DNA from: an uncultured Agathobaculum sp.
GTDB lineage: Bacteria; Bacillota; Clostridia; Oscillospirales; Butyricicoccaceae
DNA: 43,735 nucleotides
Reading direction: 5' to 3'
Assembly (NCBI RefSeq): GCF_944380975.1
Contig: NZ_CALWJK010000014.1
Location: 1-43,735 of the forward strand
Positions 7,280-15,199 of the stretch are shown here, piece by piece; positions within the stretch are counted from its first letter, which is position 1, and every line of letters begins with the position of its first letter. The notes under the pieces were generated by a model, which was given only the letters and a program-made list of their open reading frames with translations, made no database searches and was not told where the DNA came from. The position numbers and the translations under genes were made by a program.

Positions 7280-8641
7280 ATGGCATTTGAAGGCCTTACC
7301 GAAAAAATTTCATCCGCATTCAAGCACCTGCGCAGCAAAGGACGGCTGACTGAGGCTGACATCAAGGAAGCGATGCGCGAGATCCGCATGGCGCTTCTGG
7401 AAGCCGACGTCAACTTCAAGGTTGCCAAGGACTTCATCAAGGCGGTCACCGAAAAGGCGACCGACGCGGAAATCCTCGAAAGCCTGTCCCCGACCCAGCA
7501 GGTCATTAAAATTGTAAATGAAGAGCTGATTGCGCTTTTGGGCGGCCAGACCACCCGTCTGACCATCTCGCCCAACCCGCCCACCATCGTCATGATGGCA
7601 GGCTTGCAGGGCGCGGGCAAGACCACCAACTGCGCCAAGCTCGCCGCGCTCCTGCGCAAGCAGCAGCAGCGGCGTCCGCTGCTCGTCGCGTGTGACGTAT
7701 ACCGTCCCGCGGCAATCGACCAGTTAAAGGTCGTCGGTAAGCAGCTAGACATTCCGGTGTTCGACGAAGGACAAGGCGATCCGGTCGAGATTGCAAAGCA
7801 CGGCGTGGACTATGCCCGCAAAAACGGCTTCGATCTGGTGTTTCTTGACACCGCTGGTCGTCTGCATATCGACGAAAAGCTGATGGACGAGCTGAAAACC
7901 ATCAAGGCGGAAGTCAAACCCACCGAGATCATTCTGGTCGTCGATGCGATGACCGGTCAGGACGCGGTTACCGTTGCGCAGACCTTTAACGAGGCGCTCG
8001 GCATCGACGGCGTGCTGATGAGTAAGATGGACGGCGACGCCCGCGGCGGCGCAGCCCTTTCGGTCAAGGCGGTCACCGGCAAGCCGATCAAGTTCATCGG
8101 CACGGGCGAAAAGCTTGACAACATCGAGCCGTTCCACCCTGACCGCATGGCAAGCCGCATCCTCGGCATGGGCGACGTGCTGACGCTGATCGAAAAGGCG
8201 CAGGAGTCTTTCGACCAGAAGCAGGCCGCTGAAACCGCAAAGAAGATGATGGCCGGCAAGCTGACGCTGACCGACTTTTATCAGCAGATCCAGCAGATGA
8301 AAAACATGGGCTCGATGGAGGAAATGCTCGGCATGCTGCCGGGCGTGGACGCAAAAGCCCTCGCCGGTGCCAAAATCGACGAAAAGCAGATGGCGCACAC
8401 CGAAGCCATCATCCAATCCATGACACCCAAGGAGCGGGATAACCCCTCCATCATCAATTTCTCGCGCAAAAAGCGCATCGCGGCGGGCTGCGGCCTGTCG
8501 ATCGAGCAGGTCAACAAGCTGCTCAAGCAGTTTGAGGCCATGCAGAAGATGACCAAGCAGCTTTCCGGTCTTGCCCGCGGCGGCAAGGGCAAAAAGCGCC
8601 GCGGTTTCCCCGGTCTTGGCGGCCTGAAACTGCCGTTCTGA
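7280..8641 (+). CDS. ffh: Signal recognition particle protein Ffh (SRP54)
   Basis: 453 residues, normal Ffh length. It binds SRP RNA and signal peptides of nascent membrane and secreted proteins and delivers them to FtsY. The order is: N domain helices (1-85), GTPase with P-loop GLQGAGKTT (108-116), DTAGR (about 190-194), then a Met-rich M domain (about 330-430, e.g. MKNMGSMEEMLGMLPG) and a basic Lys/Gly tail. ATG follows AGGAGG in the end of ylxM. It is co-transcribed with ylxM and probably with rpsP and khpA. Confidence 0.97.
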   Translation: MAFEGLTEKISSAFKHLRSKGRLTEADIKEAMREIRMALLEADVNFKVAKDFIKAVTEKATDAEILESLSPTQQVIKIVNEELIALLGGQTTRLTISPNPPTIVMMAGLQGAGKTTNCAKLAALLRKQQQRRPLLVACDVYRPAAIDQLKVVGKQLDIPVFDEGQGDPVEIAKHGVDYARKNGFDLVFLDTAGRLHIDEKLMDELKTIKAEVKPTEIILVVDAMTGQDAVTVAQTFNEALGIDGVLMSKMDGDARGGAALSVKAVTGKPIKFIGTGEKLDNIEPFHPDRMASRILGMGDVLTLIEKAQESFDQKQAAETAKKMMAGKLTLTDFYQQIQQMKNMGSMEEMLGMLPGVDAKALAGAKIDEKQMAHTEAIIQSMTPKERDNPSIINFSRKKRIAAGCGLSIEQVNKLLKQFEAMQKMTKQLSGLARGGKGKKRRGFPGLGGLKLPF

Positions 8642-8653
8642 CCCCTAAATGGT

Positions 8654-8671
8654 TTGTAAAGAAATTTACAA
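8654..8671 (+). repeat. Short inverted repeat between ffh and rpsP
   Basis: TTGTAAA (8654-8660) and TTTACAA (8665-8671) around a GAAA loop. The stem is AT-rich and has no clean T run after it, so it is unlikely to be a strong terminator. It could be a minor processing or attenuation hairpin before rpsP; no clear promoter is visible in this 66-base gap. Confidence 0.4.
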
Positions 8672-8707
8672 TAGATCAATTTCTATTTCAGAGGAGGTGA
8701 ATCATCC

Positions 8708-8950
8708 ATGGTAAAGATCAGACTGCGCCGTCTGGGCGCGAAGAAGGCTCCGTTCTACCGCATCGTTGTCGCTGACTCCCGTTACCCGCGTGACGGCCGC
8801 TTCATCGAAGAGATCGGCACCTACAACCCGCTGACCGACCCGGCTACCGTCAATGTTGACGCTGACCGCGCTCAGGAGTGGATCAAGAAGGGCGCTCAGC
8901 CGACCGATACGGTCCGCGGCATCCTGAAGAAGGCCGGTGTGCTGAATTGA
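8708..8950 (+). CDS. rpsP: 30S ribosomal protein S16
   Basis: 80 residues. Starts [20 protein letters not shown], the S16 signature, and contains [19 protein letters not shown]16 is a small-subunit assembly protein binding 16S rRNA. It has a strong ribosome binding site (GAGGAGGTG, 7 bases before the ATG). Its stop is 14 bases before the chosen khpA ATG. It sits in the conserved ffh-rpsP-khpA order of Firmicutes. Confidence 0.98.
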   Translation: MVKIRLRRLGAKKAPFYRIVVADSRYPRDGRFIEEIGTYNPLTDPATVNVDADRAQEWIKKGAQPTDTVRGILKKAGVLN

Positions 8951-8964
8951 GTGAGGCTAACGAA

Positions 8965-9195
8965 ATGAAAGAGTTATTGACCTATATTGTCAAAAATCTG
9001 GTTTCCGAGCCGGATGCGATTGCCATCACCGAGGAGATCGACGGCGATAATGTCACCTTTTCCCTGCGCGTAGCGCCTGGGGACATGGGCCGCGTCATCG
9101 GTCGTCACGGCCGCATCGCAAAGGAAATCCGCACACTCATGAAAGCGGCAGGCAATCGCGAAAACAAGCGTGTTACAGTCGATATCCTCGACTGA
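8965..9195 (+). CDS. khpA: KH-domain RNA-binding protein KhpA (YlqC)
   Basis: 76 residues, the standard KhpA length. A single KH domain with the GxxG loop GRHG (46-49) inside RVIGRHGRIAKEIR. KhpA binds RNA, often as a complex with KhpB (Jag/EloR), and affects cell elongation and division in streptococci; here the role is inferred. I chose the ATG at 8965 with GAGG eight bases upstream. A TTG at 8947 overlapping the rpsP stop would add six residues. An ORF opening at 8878 is just rpsP read in another frame. A terminator follows at 9234-9262. Confidence 0.93.
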   Translation: MKELLTYIVKNLVSEPDAIAITEEIDGDNVTFSLRVAPGDMGRVIGRHGRIAKEIRTLMKAAGNRENKRVTVDILD

Positions 9196-9233
9196 GTCGA
9201 CGGGAACCCGGTTTCCGGCGAAGAACGCCGTAT

Positions 9234-9262
9234 AAAAATCGCCGCAGCGCGGCGATTTTTTG
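9234..9262. terminator. Terminator between khpA and rimM
   Basis: A 12-bp perfect stem with a 3-base loop: AAAAATCGCCGC (9234-9245), AGC, GCGGCGATTTTT (9249-9260), followed by a T run on the plus strand. It separates ylxM-ffh-rpsP-khpA from rimM-trmD. Confidence 0.85.
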
Positions 9263-9311
9263 TTATCTGCGCGCATTTGCGCGCCATCCCCCTAGAGACG
9301 GAGGAGCCAAT

Positions 9312-9818
9312 ATGCCAAAACAATTTTTAGAGGCAGGCAAAATCGTCGGCACGCACGGCGTGCGCGGCGACCTGAAGGTACAGAGCTGGTGCGACAGCCC
9401 CGAAGTACTGTGTGACTTCGACACACTGTATCTGGATGAACAAACGCCCGTAACGGTGGAAAAGGCACAGGTACACAAAAACGTGGTGCTGATGCACCTC
9501 AAAGGCGTGGACACGGTCGAAGCGGCGGAAGCGCTGCGTGGCCGCGTGTTGCATCTTGATCGCGAGGACGTGGAACTGCCCGAGGAACTGGTATTCATTC
9601 AGGACATCCTCGGCTTTACCGTACACGACCGCCGCACAAATAGTGACGTCGGCAAGCTGCGCGACGTGCTGACCACCAACCCGGCGCATGATATGTACGA
9701 GATCAAGACCGCTGAAGGCCGTCTGGTCTATGTACCTGCTGCCAAGCCCTTTTTGCAGGAGATCGACATGCAGGCTGGCATCATCTATATCGAAAGCATC
9801 GAGGGCTTGCTGGAATGA
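9312..9818 (+). CDS. rimM: 16S rRNA processing / ribosome maturation factor RimM
   Basis: 168 residues. The N-terminal RimM barrel begins with AGKIVGTHGVRGDLKV and the C-terminal PRC-like barrel ends with PAAKPFLQEIDMQ near residue 147. RimM binds S19 and helps mature the 30S head. It has a strong GGAGGAG ribosome binding site. The stop overlaps the trmD start (ATGA), giving a tight pair. No obvious sigma-A promoter stands out in the 116-base gap after the terminator, so expression may depend on read-through or on a promoter I cannot see. Confidence 0.96.
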   Translation: MPKQFLEAGKIVGTHGVRGDLKVQSWCDSPEVLCDFDTLYLDEQTPVTVEKAQVHKNVVLMHLKGVDTVEAAEALRGRVLHLDREDVELPEELVFIQDILGFTVHDRRTNSDVGKLRDVLTTNPAHDMYEIKTAEGRLVYVPAAKPFLQEIDMQAGIIYIESIEGLLE

Positions 9819-10549
9819 AGATCGATATTATGACGCTGTTTCCCGAGATGATCGACGCGGTCATGCGGGAGAGCATCATCGGCCGCGCACAGGAAAAGGG
9901 ATTGGTTGAGGTGCGCGCGACCAACATCCGCGATTATGCGCTCGACAAACACCACAAGGCGGATGACGCGCCCTACGGCGGCGGACGCGGACAGGTGATG
10001 CTGGCCGAACCGCTCTATCTGTGCCACGAAGCATTGTGCGCAGGCGAACATGTGCACACGGTGTTCCTTTCCGCACAGGGACGACCGTTTGACCAGGCCA
10101 AAGCGCGCGCACTGCTCGCACGGGAGCACGTGATTCTGGTCTGCGGGCATTATGAAGGCATCGACCAGCGGTTTATCGACGCTTGTGTGGATGAGGAAAT
10201 CTCGATCGGTGACTTTGTGCTGACCGGCGGCGAAATCCCTGCGATGGCGGTCGCAGACGCGATATGCCGTATGGTGCCGGGTGTACTGCCCGATGAAGAA
10301 GCGTTCACCGCCGAAAGCCACTGGGATGGACTGCTCGAGCATCCGCAATATACCCGCCCAGAGAACTGGCGCGGTCGTGCGGTGCCCGAGGTGCTGCTCT
10401 CCGGCCATCATGCCAATATTGAGGCATGGCGGCGGGAAATGAGCCTGCGCCGCACCAAGGCCGACCGCCCCGATCTGTATGCGCAGTTCACGCCGCGCGA
10501 CAAGCAGGATAAAAAAATCCTCGATAAAATCGAAAAGCCGGACGGCTGA
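9815..10549 (+). CDS. trmD: tRNA (guanine-N1)-methyltransferase TrmD
   Basis: 244 residues. A SPOUT-class enzyme that methylates G37 of tRNAs reading CNN codons with S-adenosylmethionine, preventing frameshifts. Starts MKIDIMTLFPEM and contains the knot motifs YGGGRGQVM, GHYEGIDQR and LTGGEIPAM. It overlaps rimM by ATGA. In most Firmicutes rplS (L19) follows directly; here a strong terminator overlaps the stop codon and the next gene is on the other strand, so rplS must lie elsewhere. Confidence 0.97.
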   Translation: MKIDIMTLFPEMIDAVMRESIIGRAQEKGLVEVRATNIRDYALDKHHKADDAPYGGGRGQVMLAEPLYLCHEALCAGEHVHTVFLSAQGRPFDQAKARALLAREHVILVCGHYEGIDQRFIDACVDEEISIGDFVLTGGEIPAMAVADAICRMVPGVLPDEEAFTAESHWDGLLEHPQYTRPENWRGRAVPEVLLSGHHANIEAWRREMSLRRTKADRPDLYAQFTPRDKQDKKILDKIEKPDG

Positions 10550-10566
10550 ACCGTCCGGCTTTTTTC
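10536..10566 (+). terminator. Terminator of rimM-trmD
   Basis: A 10-bp perfect stem (AGCCGGACGG / CCGTCCGGCT, 5-base loop) followed by TTTTTT. The left arm and loop include the last codons and stop of trmD. Confidence 0.9.
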
Positions 10567-10572
10567 ATTTGC

Positions 10573-11514
10573 TTACAGTATGTAGACCTGCGTGGTTTCG
10601 TACACCTCGTACACCTTTTTGAGGGTCGCCATCTCGGTGCCTGCCAGACGGCAGCTTGCGCGCGCAGTCGAAACCGCCAGACGCGCCATCTCGTCAAACT
10701 TGAGTTTGTTATGCATGGCGTTGGCAATCGCGCCGACCATCGCATCGCCCGTGCCAACCGAGCCTTCGTCATAAATCTTGGGGTTGGTGTTGACGTACAG
10801 CGCTTCGCTCTCGTCCTTGGACACCAGCACCGCGCCCTCCTGGCTCATAGAAACGCATACAGCGCGCGCGCCCATATCCAGCATCTTGCGCGCAGACACA
10901 ACAACCACTTCAGGATCAGCAGAGGGCTTGTCGCCCACGGCCTCAGCCAGTTCAAAAATATTAGGCTTAACGAAATCCGGCTCGCATTGCAGCGCCTCCA
11001 GCAGCAGCTCGCCCTGCGCGTCGATAATCAGCTTGCAGCCGCGTTTTTTGATGAGCTTGCACAGCTTGCGATAGTTCTTGAGCGAGAATTCCGGCGGTGT
11101 GGAACCGGCCAAAACGAAAATATTCCCCTCATGCAGGTACATTTCCATGCGGTCAAGCAAACGCAGGAAGTCCGCGTCCTCAATTTTGCTGCCGGGTTCG
11201 TTGACCTCAGTGTGCCCGCCCTGCGCGTCGATGATCTGCGTATTCACGCGCATCTGACCCGAAATATCGACAAAATCATGGTGGATATCCGCAGAAGTTA
11301 ACATATCCTTGAGGATACGGCCGTTTGTACCTCCGCAAAAGCCCAGCGCAACACTGTTGCCGCCGAGAGCCTTGATCGCACGGGATACATTGATACCCTT
11401 GCCGCCGGGTTCCAGATGGCTGGATACTGCACGATTGAGCTTGCCGACCACCAGCGGATGCTCGATGCGCTGGGTACGGTCGAGCGCAGCGTTGAGCGTT
11501 ATCGTGATAATCAT
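10573..11514 (-). CDS. PfkB-family hexose-phosphate kinase (1-phosphofructokinase / tagatose-6-phosphate kinase type)
   Basis: 313 residues starting MIITITLNAALDRTQRIE, the N-terminus of the FruK/LacC branch of the ribokinase superfamily. The GGKGINVSRA motif (about 37-46) binds the sugar phosphate, and GSVGTGDAMVGA (about 250-261) contains the catalytic Asp and anion hole. It would phosphorylate a ketohexose phosphate such as fructose-1-phosphate with ATP. No fructose or tagatose PTS, FruR-like regulator or aldolase is nearby, so the substrate is open. It has its own promoter and a perfect 7-bp inverted repeat upstream. It converges with trmD. Confidence 0.88.
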   Translation of the reverse strand: MIITITLNAALDRTQRIEHPLVVGKLNRAVSSHLEPGGKGINVSRAIKALGGNSVALGFCGGTNGRILKDMLTSADIHHDFVDISGQMRVNTQIIDAQGGHTEVNEPGSKIEDADFLRLLDRMEMYLHEGNIFVLAGSTPPEFSLKNYRKLCKLIKKRGCKLIIDAQGELLLEALQCEPDFVKPNIFELAEAVGDKPSADPEVVVVSARKMLDMGARAVCVSMSQEGAVLVSKDESEALYVNTNPKIYDEGSVGTGDAMVGAIANAMHNKLKFDEMARLAVSTARASCRLAGTEMATLKKVYEVYETTQVYIL

Positions 11515-11553
11515 GGGGCGCCCCTCCTGTTGTGTATTTTTCTCTTACTTTTT

Positions 11554-11582
11554 ATTTTACCGAATCGCGCGCGTAATGTAAA
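11554..11582 (-). promoter_or_regulatory. Promoter of the PfkB-family kinase
   Basis: Minus-strand TTTACA (11577-11582), 17-base spacer, TAAAAT (11554-11559). About 40 bases before the ATG, which has AGGAGG in front. Confidence 0.75.
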
Positions 11583-11599
11583 TGCTTTTTGTAAAGATT

Positions 11600-11619
11600 C
11601 ATGCAAAAGGTCTTGCATG
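11600..11619. repeat. Inverted repeat upstream of the kinase promoter (possible operator)
   Basis: CATGCAA (11600-11606) and TTGCATG (11613-11619) with a 6-base spacer form a 20-base palindrome, 18 bases upstream of the -35 box and 7 bases after the lipase gene stop. It has no T run, so it is not a good terminator. Spacing of one helical turn between half-site centres suits a dimeric regulator. No regulator is encoded nearby. Confidence 0.45.
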
Positions 11620-11626
11620 CACCGTT

Positions 11627-12418
11627 TTAAAATCCCATCTGCACCAATTCCTGTACCAGCTGGATATAAAACTGGCGCACATCAAAGCAGTTGTCATCCT
11701 TGCCCTGTGCATCGACCAGCTGCTGATGGCTTACGCCTTCGAGCGTGCCGCGGTAGCGGCCCCAGCGCGCAGACTGCGGCGTAACCAGTCCGTCACTGTC
11801 ACCGTGCGCGGGGTAAAACAGGTCATGCGTCACCCGCATCGCGGCGTCCGCGTTGTTTTTGCCCAGCCGCGCGCCCCAGCTTTGATAATAAACGCAGTTC
11901 GCGTCCGGATGGGTGCGGTTAAATCCCTCCAAGTAGGCAGGCGTGAGCTGCTCACCGGCACGCAGCGCGTCCGGGTTTTGGTCTCCGCCGCGCCGCCACC
12001 ATGCGTCGTTGCCGCGCGCCCAAACCGCAACGCCCGGCCGTGCATACAGCAGCAGCTCGGCCACACGCGAACCACGGTTGGGGGTGGAGAGCATCGTCAG
12101 CGATGCGATATATTTGCCGTACCCCATCCCGGAAATCAGATGGCGCGCTTCCAAACCGCCCTTGGAGTGGGCAATGATGTTGACGCGCTCGCAACCGTAC
12201 AGCCGCAGCATTTTGTGCACCGCTTCGGCAAGCTGCGCCGCGCCGGTTTCGATGCTGCCCCATGCGTCCTGCCCGCCGAAGCAGACCTCCGCCCCTCGTG
12301 CACGCAGTGCCTCCGGCACACGCCCCCACGGCACATACAGCCCGCCGTGTTCGGTGACGCCCAAGCCATGCGCCAGCAGAATGGGATAGCGGGTCTTGCA
12401 ATCCTGTCTCCGGCTCAT
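11627..12418 (-). CDS. Lipase-like alpha/beta hydrolase
   Basis: 263 residues with the layout of bacterial triacylglycerol lipases. YPILLAHGLG near residue 11 forms the oxyanion-hole HG motif, AHSKGG near residue 83 carries the nucleophile Ser (AxSxG rather than GxSxG), and DSDGLV and VSHQQL near the C-terminus supply the Asp and His of the triad. There is no signal peptide, so it is probably cytoplasmic, unlike secreted lipases. It overlaps rlmH by ATGA and is the last gene of walJ-rlmH-lipase. The natural ester substrate is unknown. Confidence 0.82.
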   Translation of the reverse strand: MSRRQDCKTRYPILLAHGLGVTEHGGLYVPWGRVPEALRARGAEVCFGGQDAWGSIETGAAQLAEAVHKMLRLYGCERVNIIAHSKGGLEARHLISGMGYGKYIASLTMLSTPNRGSRVAELLLYARPGVAVWARGNDAWWRRGGDQNPDALRAGEQLTPAYLEGFNRTHPDANCVYYQSWGARLGKNNADAAMRVTHDLFYPAHGDSDGLVTPQSARWGRYRGTLEGVSHQQLVDAQGKDDNCFDVRQFYIQLVQELVQMGF

Positions 12419-12897
12419 TTGTGGTATTTGCCGCCCGCGGCAATGTTGAGTGCGCGGTATAACTGCTCAAGCACCATCACGCGCGCAAGATGATGCGGGA
12501 ACGTCATCGGCGACATGGACAGGCGCAGCGCAGCGCGCGCCTTGATCCGGTCGGACAGGCCGCACGACCCGCCAATCACCAGACACAGCCGGCTTGTACC
12601 GCTCACCGTCAGGCGGCCGAGATAGTCCGCCAGCTGCTCAGAAGACATGGGCTTGCCCTCCACGCACAGCGCGATCACCGCCGCGCCCTGCGGAATTTTG
12701 CCCTCGATGAGCGCCGCTTCCTTGTCCAACGCCTGCGTGATCTCCCTCGCCGAGGGCGTCTGCGGCAAGCGCTGCTCGGGCAGCTCCACAATCTCTAATT
12801 TACAATATGCGCCAAGGCGCTTCTCATATTCGCGCACGGCATCCGCCCAGAACTTTTCTCCAAGCTTGCCGACGCAGATCAGCCGGACAGCGAGCAT
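12415..12897 (-). CDS. rlmH: 23S rRNA (pseudouridine1915-N3)-methyltransferase RlmH
   Basis: 160 residues, typical. A small SPOUT enzyme that methylates pseudouridine 1915 in helix 69 of 23S rRNA on the assembled ribosome. Motifs: LVIGGSCGLSD (SAM-binding knot), RLSMSPMTFPHHLARVMVLEQ and the nearly invariant C-terminal GKYHK. The start overlaps the walJ 3' end by 19 bases, and rlmH lies next to walJ (yycJ) as in many Firmicutes. Confidence 0.96.
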   Translation of the reverse strand: MLAVRLICVGKLGEKFWADAVREYEKRLGAYCKLEIVELPEQRLPQTPSAREITQALDKEAALIEGKIPQGAAVIALCVEGKPMSSEQLADYLGRLTVSGTSRLCLVIGGSCGLSDRIKARAALRLSMSPMTFPHHLARVMVLEQLYRALNIAAGGKYHK

Positions 12898-13688
12898 AGC
12901 GCTTCCTCCCCAAACAGCACCGGTGCGTCCATCCCTTCACGCGGCGCAACCTGCACCGCGCAATCCGGCAAGCCGTGCAGCGCGCTGACTGTCTGCTGCA
13001 GGGCAAGCGCCGGCATGTTGTTCTTTTCGCTCAGATGCGCCAATACCAGATTGCGCGTGCCGTGGCGCACTAGATCGGCCGCAAATACCGCGCAGTCCGG
13101 GTTGGACAGATGCCCCGCCGGCCCTGCCACGCGCATTTTGAGCGGATACGGATACGGCCCGGCCTGTAACATGTGTGGGTCGTGATTGCTCTCCAGCACG
13201 ACCGTCTCGCAGCCGCGCAGCAAATCGGCCGCCTCGCGCGGCACAAAGCCCAGATCGGTGGCAAAACCAAAGCGATGGCTGCCGTGTTCCAGTATGTAAC
13301 CGACGCTTTCCGCTGCGTCATGCGGTGTGGCAAAGGTTGCGATGTCCACATTGCGCACCCAGAAGGCTTCTCCGCTGTCAAACTCATTTAAGCGGTCGGC
13401 GCAGGACGGCTCTTTTGCTGCGAGTGCTTCCGCTGTGCCGCGCGAAGCGAACACAGGCGCTTTTGCTTTTTTCAGAAACATCGGCAGACCCTTGACATGG
13501 TCGATATGCTCATGCGTGAGCAGCGCGGCGGAAATATCCGCAAGCCCAAGGCCCAGCCCGGCCAGCGCCGTTGTGATCTTGCGCAGGGATACGCCCAGAT
13601 CAATCAGGATCGCCGTCCCGTCCGCCATGTACAGGCCGCAGTTGCCTGTCGACCCGCTCGCAATGCTGTAATAATACCGCTCTGCCAA
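12879..13688 (-). CDS. walJ: MBL-fold metallohydrolase WalJ (YycJ)
   Basis: 269 residues. A metallo-beta-lactamase-fold protein with the metal motif THEHIDH (H59, H61, D63, H64), preceded by SIASGSTGNCG, the N-terminal signature of the YycJ/WalJ group, and DLGF and LAHLSEKNN farther on. WalJ is encoded with the WalRK system and has been linked to coordinating cell division with replication; the substrate is unknown, probably nucleic acid. The start is TTG at 13686-13688, set by AAAGGAG eight bases upstream; there is no ATG near the conserved N-terminus. murA lies between it and walI, with a terminator in the gap. Confidence 0.9.
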   Translation of the reverse strand: MAERYYYSIASGSTGNCGLYMADGTAILIDLGVSLRKITTALAGLGLGLADISAALLTHEHIDHVKGLPMFLKKAKAPVFASRGTAEALAAKEPSCADRLNEFDSGEAFWVRNVDIATFATPHDAAESVGYILEHGSHRFGFATDLGFVPREAADLLRGCETVVLESNHDPHMLQAGPYPYPLKMRVAGPAGHLSNPDCAVFAADLVRHGTRNLVLAHLSEKNNMPALALQQTVSALHGLPDCAVQVAPREGMDAPVLFGEEALCSLSG

Positions 13689-13710
13689 TGCTGAAACTCC
13701 TTTGCTTTTC

Positions 13711-13741
13711 AAAACAGCGGAGAGGTTGCCCCCTCCGCTGT
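13711..13741 (-). terminator. Terminator of murA
   Basis: Minus-strand 12-bp stem (ACAGCGGAG GGG / CCT CTCCGCTGT, one G-T pair) capped by a GCAA tetraloop, followed by TTTTG. It lies between murA and walJ. The short T run suggests partial read-through to walJ. Confidence 0.75.
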
Positions 13742-13755
13742 ATCTATTCCTTTGT

Positions 13756-15051
13756 TTACGCGCGCTCCGCCGCGCCCATGGAATCCGGGATCTCGGAGCG
13801 GTACATATCCGCACCCAGCGCCACGAATTTCTCCACCAGCGTCTCATAGCCACGCTCGATGTTCTGCACCTGCTCGACCTCGGTCACGCCCTTGGCTGCA
13901 AGGCCCGCAATGACCATCGCCGCGCCCGCACGCAGGTCGTGCGCGCGTACCGGTGCGCCCTTGAATTCCTCTACGCCCTCGATGACCGCGATCTTACCGT
14001 CTACATGGATGTTGGCCCCCATGCGCGTCAGCTCTTCAGTGTAGCGGTAACGGCTGTCCCACACGCCCTCGGTGACAATGCTTGTGCCTTCGGCAAGGCA
14101 CAGTGCGGTCGTCATCTGCGGCTGCATGTCGGTCGGGAAGCCCGGATAGGGCATGGTCTTGATGTTGGTCTTGGTCAGGCGGCCTTCGCGGCGCACCAGC
14201 ACCGCATCGTCAAATTCGGTGACCTCAACGTTCATTTCCTTGAGCTTTGCCGTGATGCATTCCAGATGCTTCGGGATAACGTTCTTGACCAGCACCGAGC
14301 CGCCACAGGCTGCAACGGCCGCCATGAATGTACCCGCCTCGATCTGGTCAGGGATGATGGAATAGGTGCCGCCGTGCAGACGCTCGACGCCGCGGATTTT
14401 GATGACATCCGTGCCCGCGCCCTTGACGTTTGCGCCCATGGCATTGAGGAAGTTCGCCAGATCGACGATATGCGGCTCCTTGGCGCAGTTTTCCATGATG
14501 GTCTGACCCTTCGCCAGAACAGCTGCGAGCATGATGTTCATCGTCGCGCCAACCGAAACCACATCGAAATAGATATGTGCGCCGTGCAGACCCTCTTCGG
14601 GGGCCTCGGCGCGGATGTATCCGCCCTTGGGCAGCGTCACTCTTGCGCCCAGCGCTTCAAAGCCCTTGATGTGCTGGTCGATCGGACGCACGCCGCCGAA
14701 GTTGCAGCCGCCCGGCATAGCGACTTCAGCATAGCCGTATTTGCCCAGCAGCACGCCAAGCAGATAATAGGAAGCGCGCAGCTTGCGCTCCAGCTCATGC
14801 GGCTTCAGGCTGGGGTTCTGGGTGTTCTGGATTTCTACTGTCGTTGCGTTGAGCAGCCGGATCTGCGCGCCCAATTCGCGCATGATCTCCAGCTGCAGCG
14901 TCACATCAATAATCTTGGGCACATTCTCAATGCGAACCGGGCCGTCCGCCAGCAGCGCTGCCGGGACGATCGCAACCGCCGCGTTCTTTGCGCCGGAGAT
15001 TGTGACCTCTCCATTGAGCGTTTTACCGCCGTTGATTACATATTTGGTCAA
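13756..15051 (-). CDS. murA: UDP-N-acetylglucosamine 1-carboxyvinyltransferase
   Basis: 431 residues. First committed step of peptidoglycan precursor synthesis: transfers enolpyruvate from PEP to UDP-GlcNAc. AKNAA (about 21-25) holds the conserved Lys, and PGGCNFGGVRPID holds the catalytic Cys116, the fosfomycin target (Cys rather than Asp, so sensitivity would be expected). The start is TTG at 15049-15051, with GAGGAG and GGTAGG upstream; the protein begins (M)TKYVINGGKTLNGEVTISG in line with the family. Placement between walI and walJ ties cell-wall synthesis to the wall-sensing locus. Confidence 0.96.
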   Translation of the reverse strand: MTKYVINGGKTLNGEVTISGAKNAAVAIVPAALLADGPVRIENVPKIIDVTLQLEIMRELGAQIRLLNATTVEIQNTQNPSLKPHELERKLRASYYLLGVLLGKYGYAEVAMPGGCNFGGVRPIDQHIKGFEALGARVTLPKGGYIRAEAPEEGLHGAHIYFDVVSVGATMNIMLAAVLAKGQTIMENCAKEPHIVDLANFLNAMGANVKGAGTDVIKIRGVERLHGGTYSIIPDQIEAGTFMAAVAACGGSVLVKNVIPKHLECITAKLKEMNVEVTEFDDAVLVRREGRLTKTNIKTMPYPGFPTDMQPQMTTALCLAEGTSIVTEGVWDSRYRYTEELTRMGANIHVDGKIAVIEGVEEFKGAPVRAHDLRAGAAMVIAGLAAKGVTEVEQVQNIERGYETLVEKFVALGADMYRSEIPDSMGAAERA

Positions 15052-15199
15052 ACCTACCTACTCCTCACTGTTGCAATACGCGTTCCGTCGCGTAAACTGT
15101 CTTCTACTGTATTCTATGACCGGGTGCGCGCATGCGTGCGCCCGCAAATTTTCTCACCAATCTATTTTACCACAATTTTTGATAAAGGAAAGATTTTTT

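Noticed and set aside
8878-8964. N-terminal extension of KhpA into rpsP
   Set aside because: It reads rpsP in another frame; the family N-terminus begins at the ATG at 8965.
15115-15150. Near-palindrome of alternating GC bases between walI and murA
   Set aside because: Self-complementary over about 22 bases with wobbles, but no T run and no promoter alignment; function cannot be supported.
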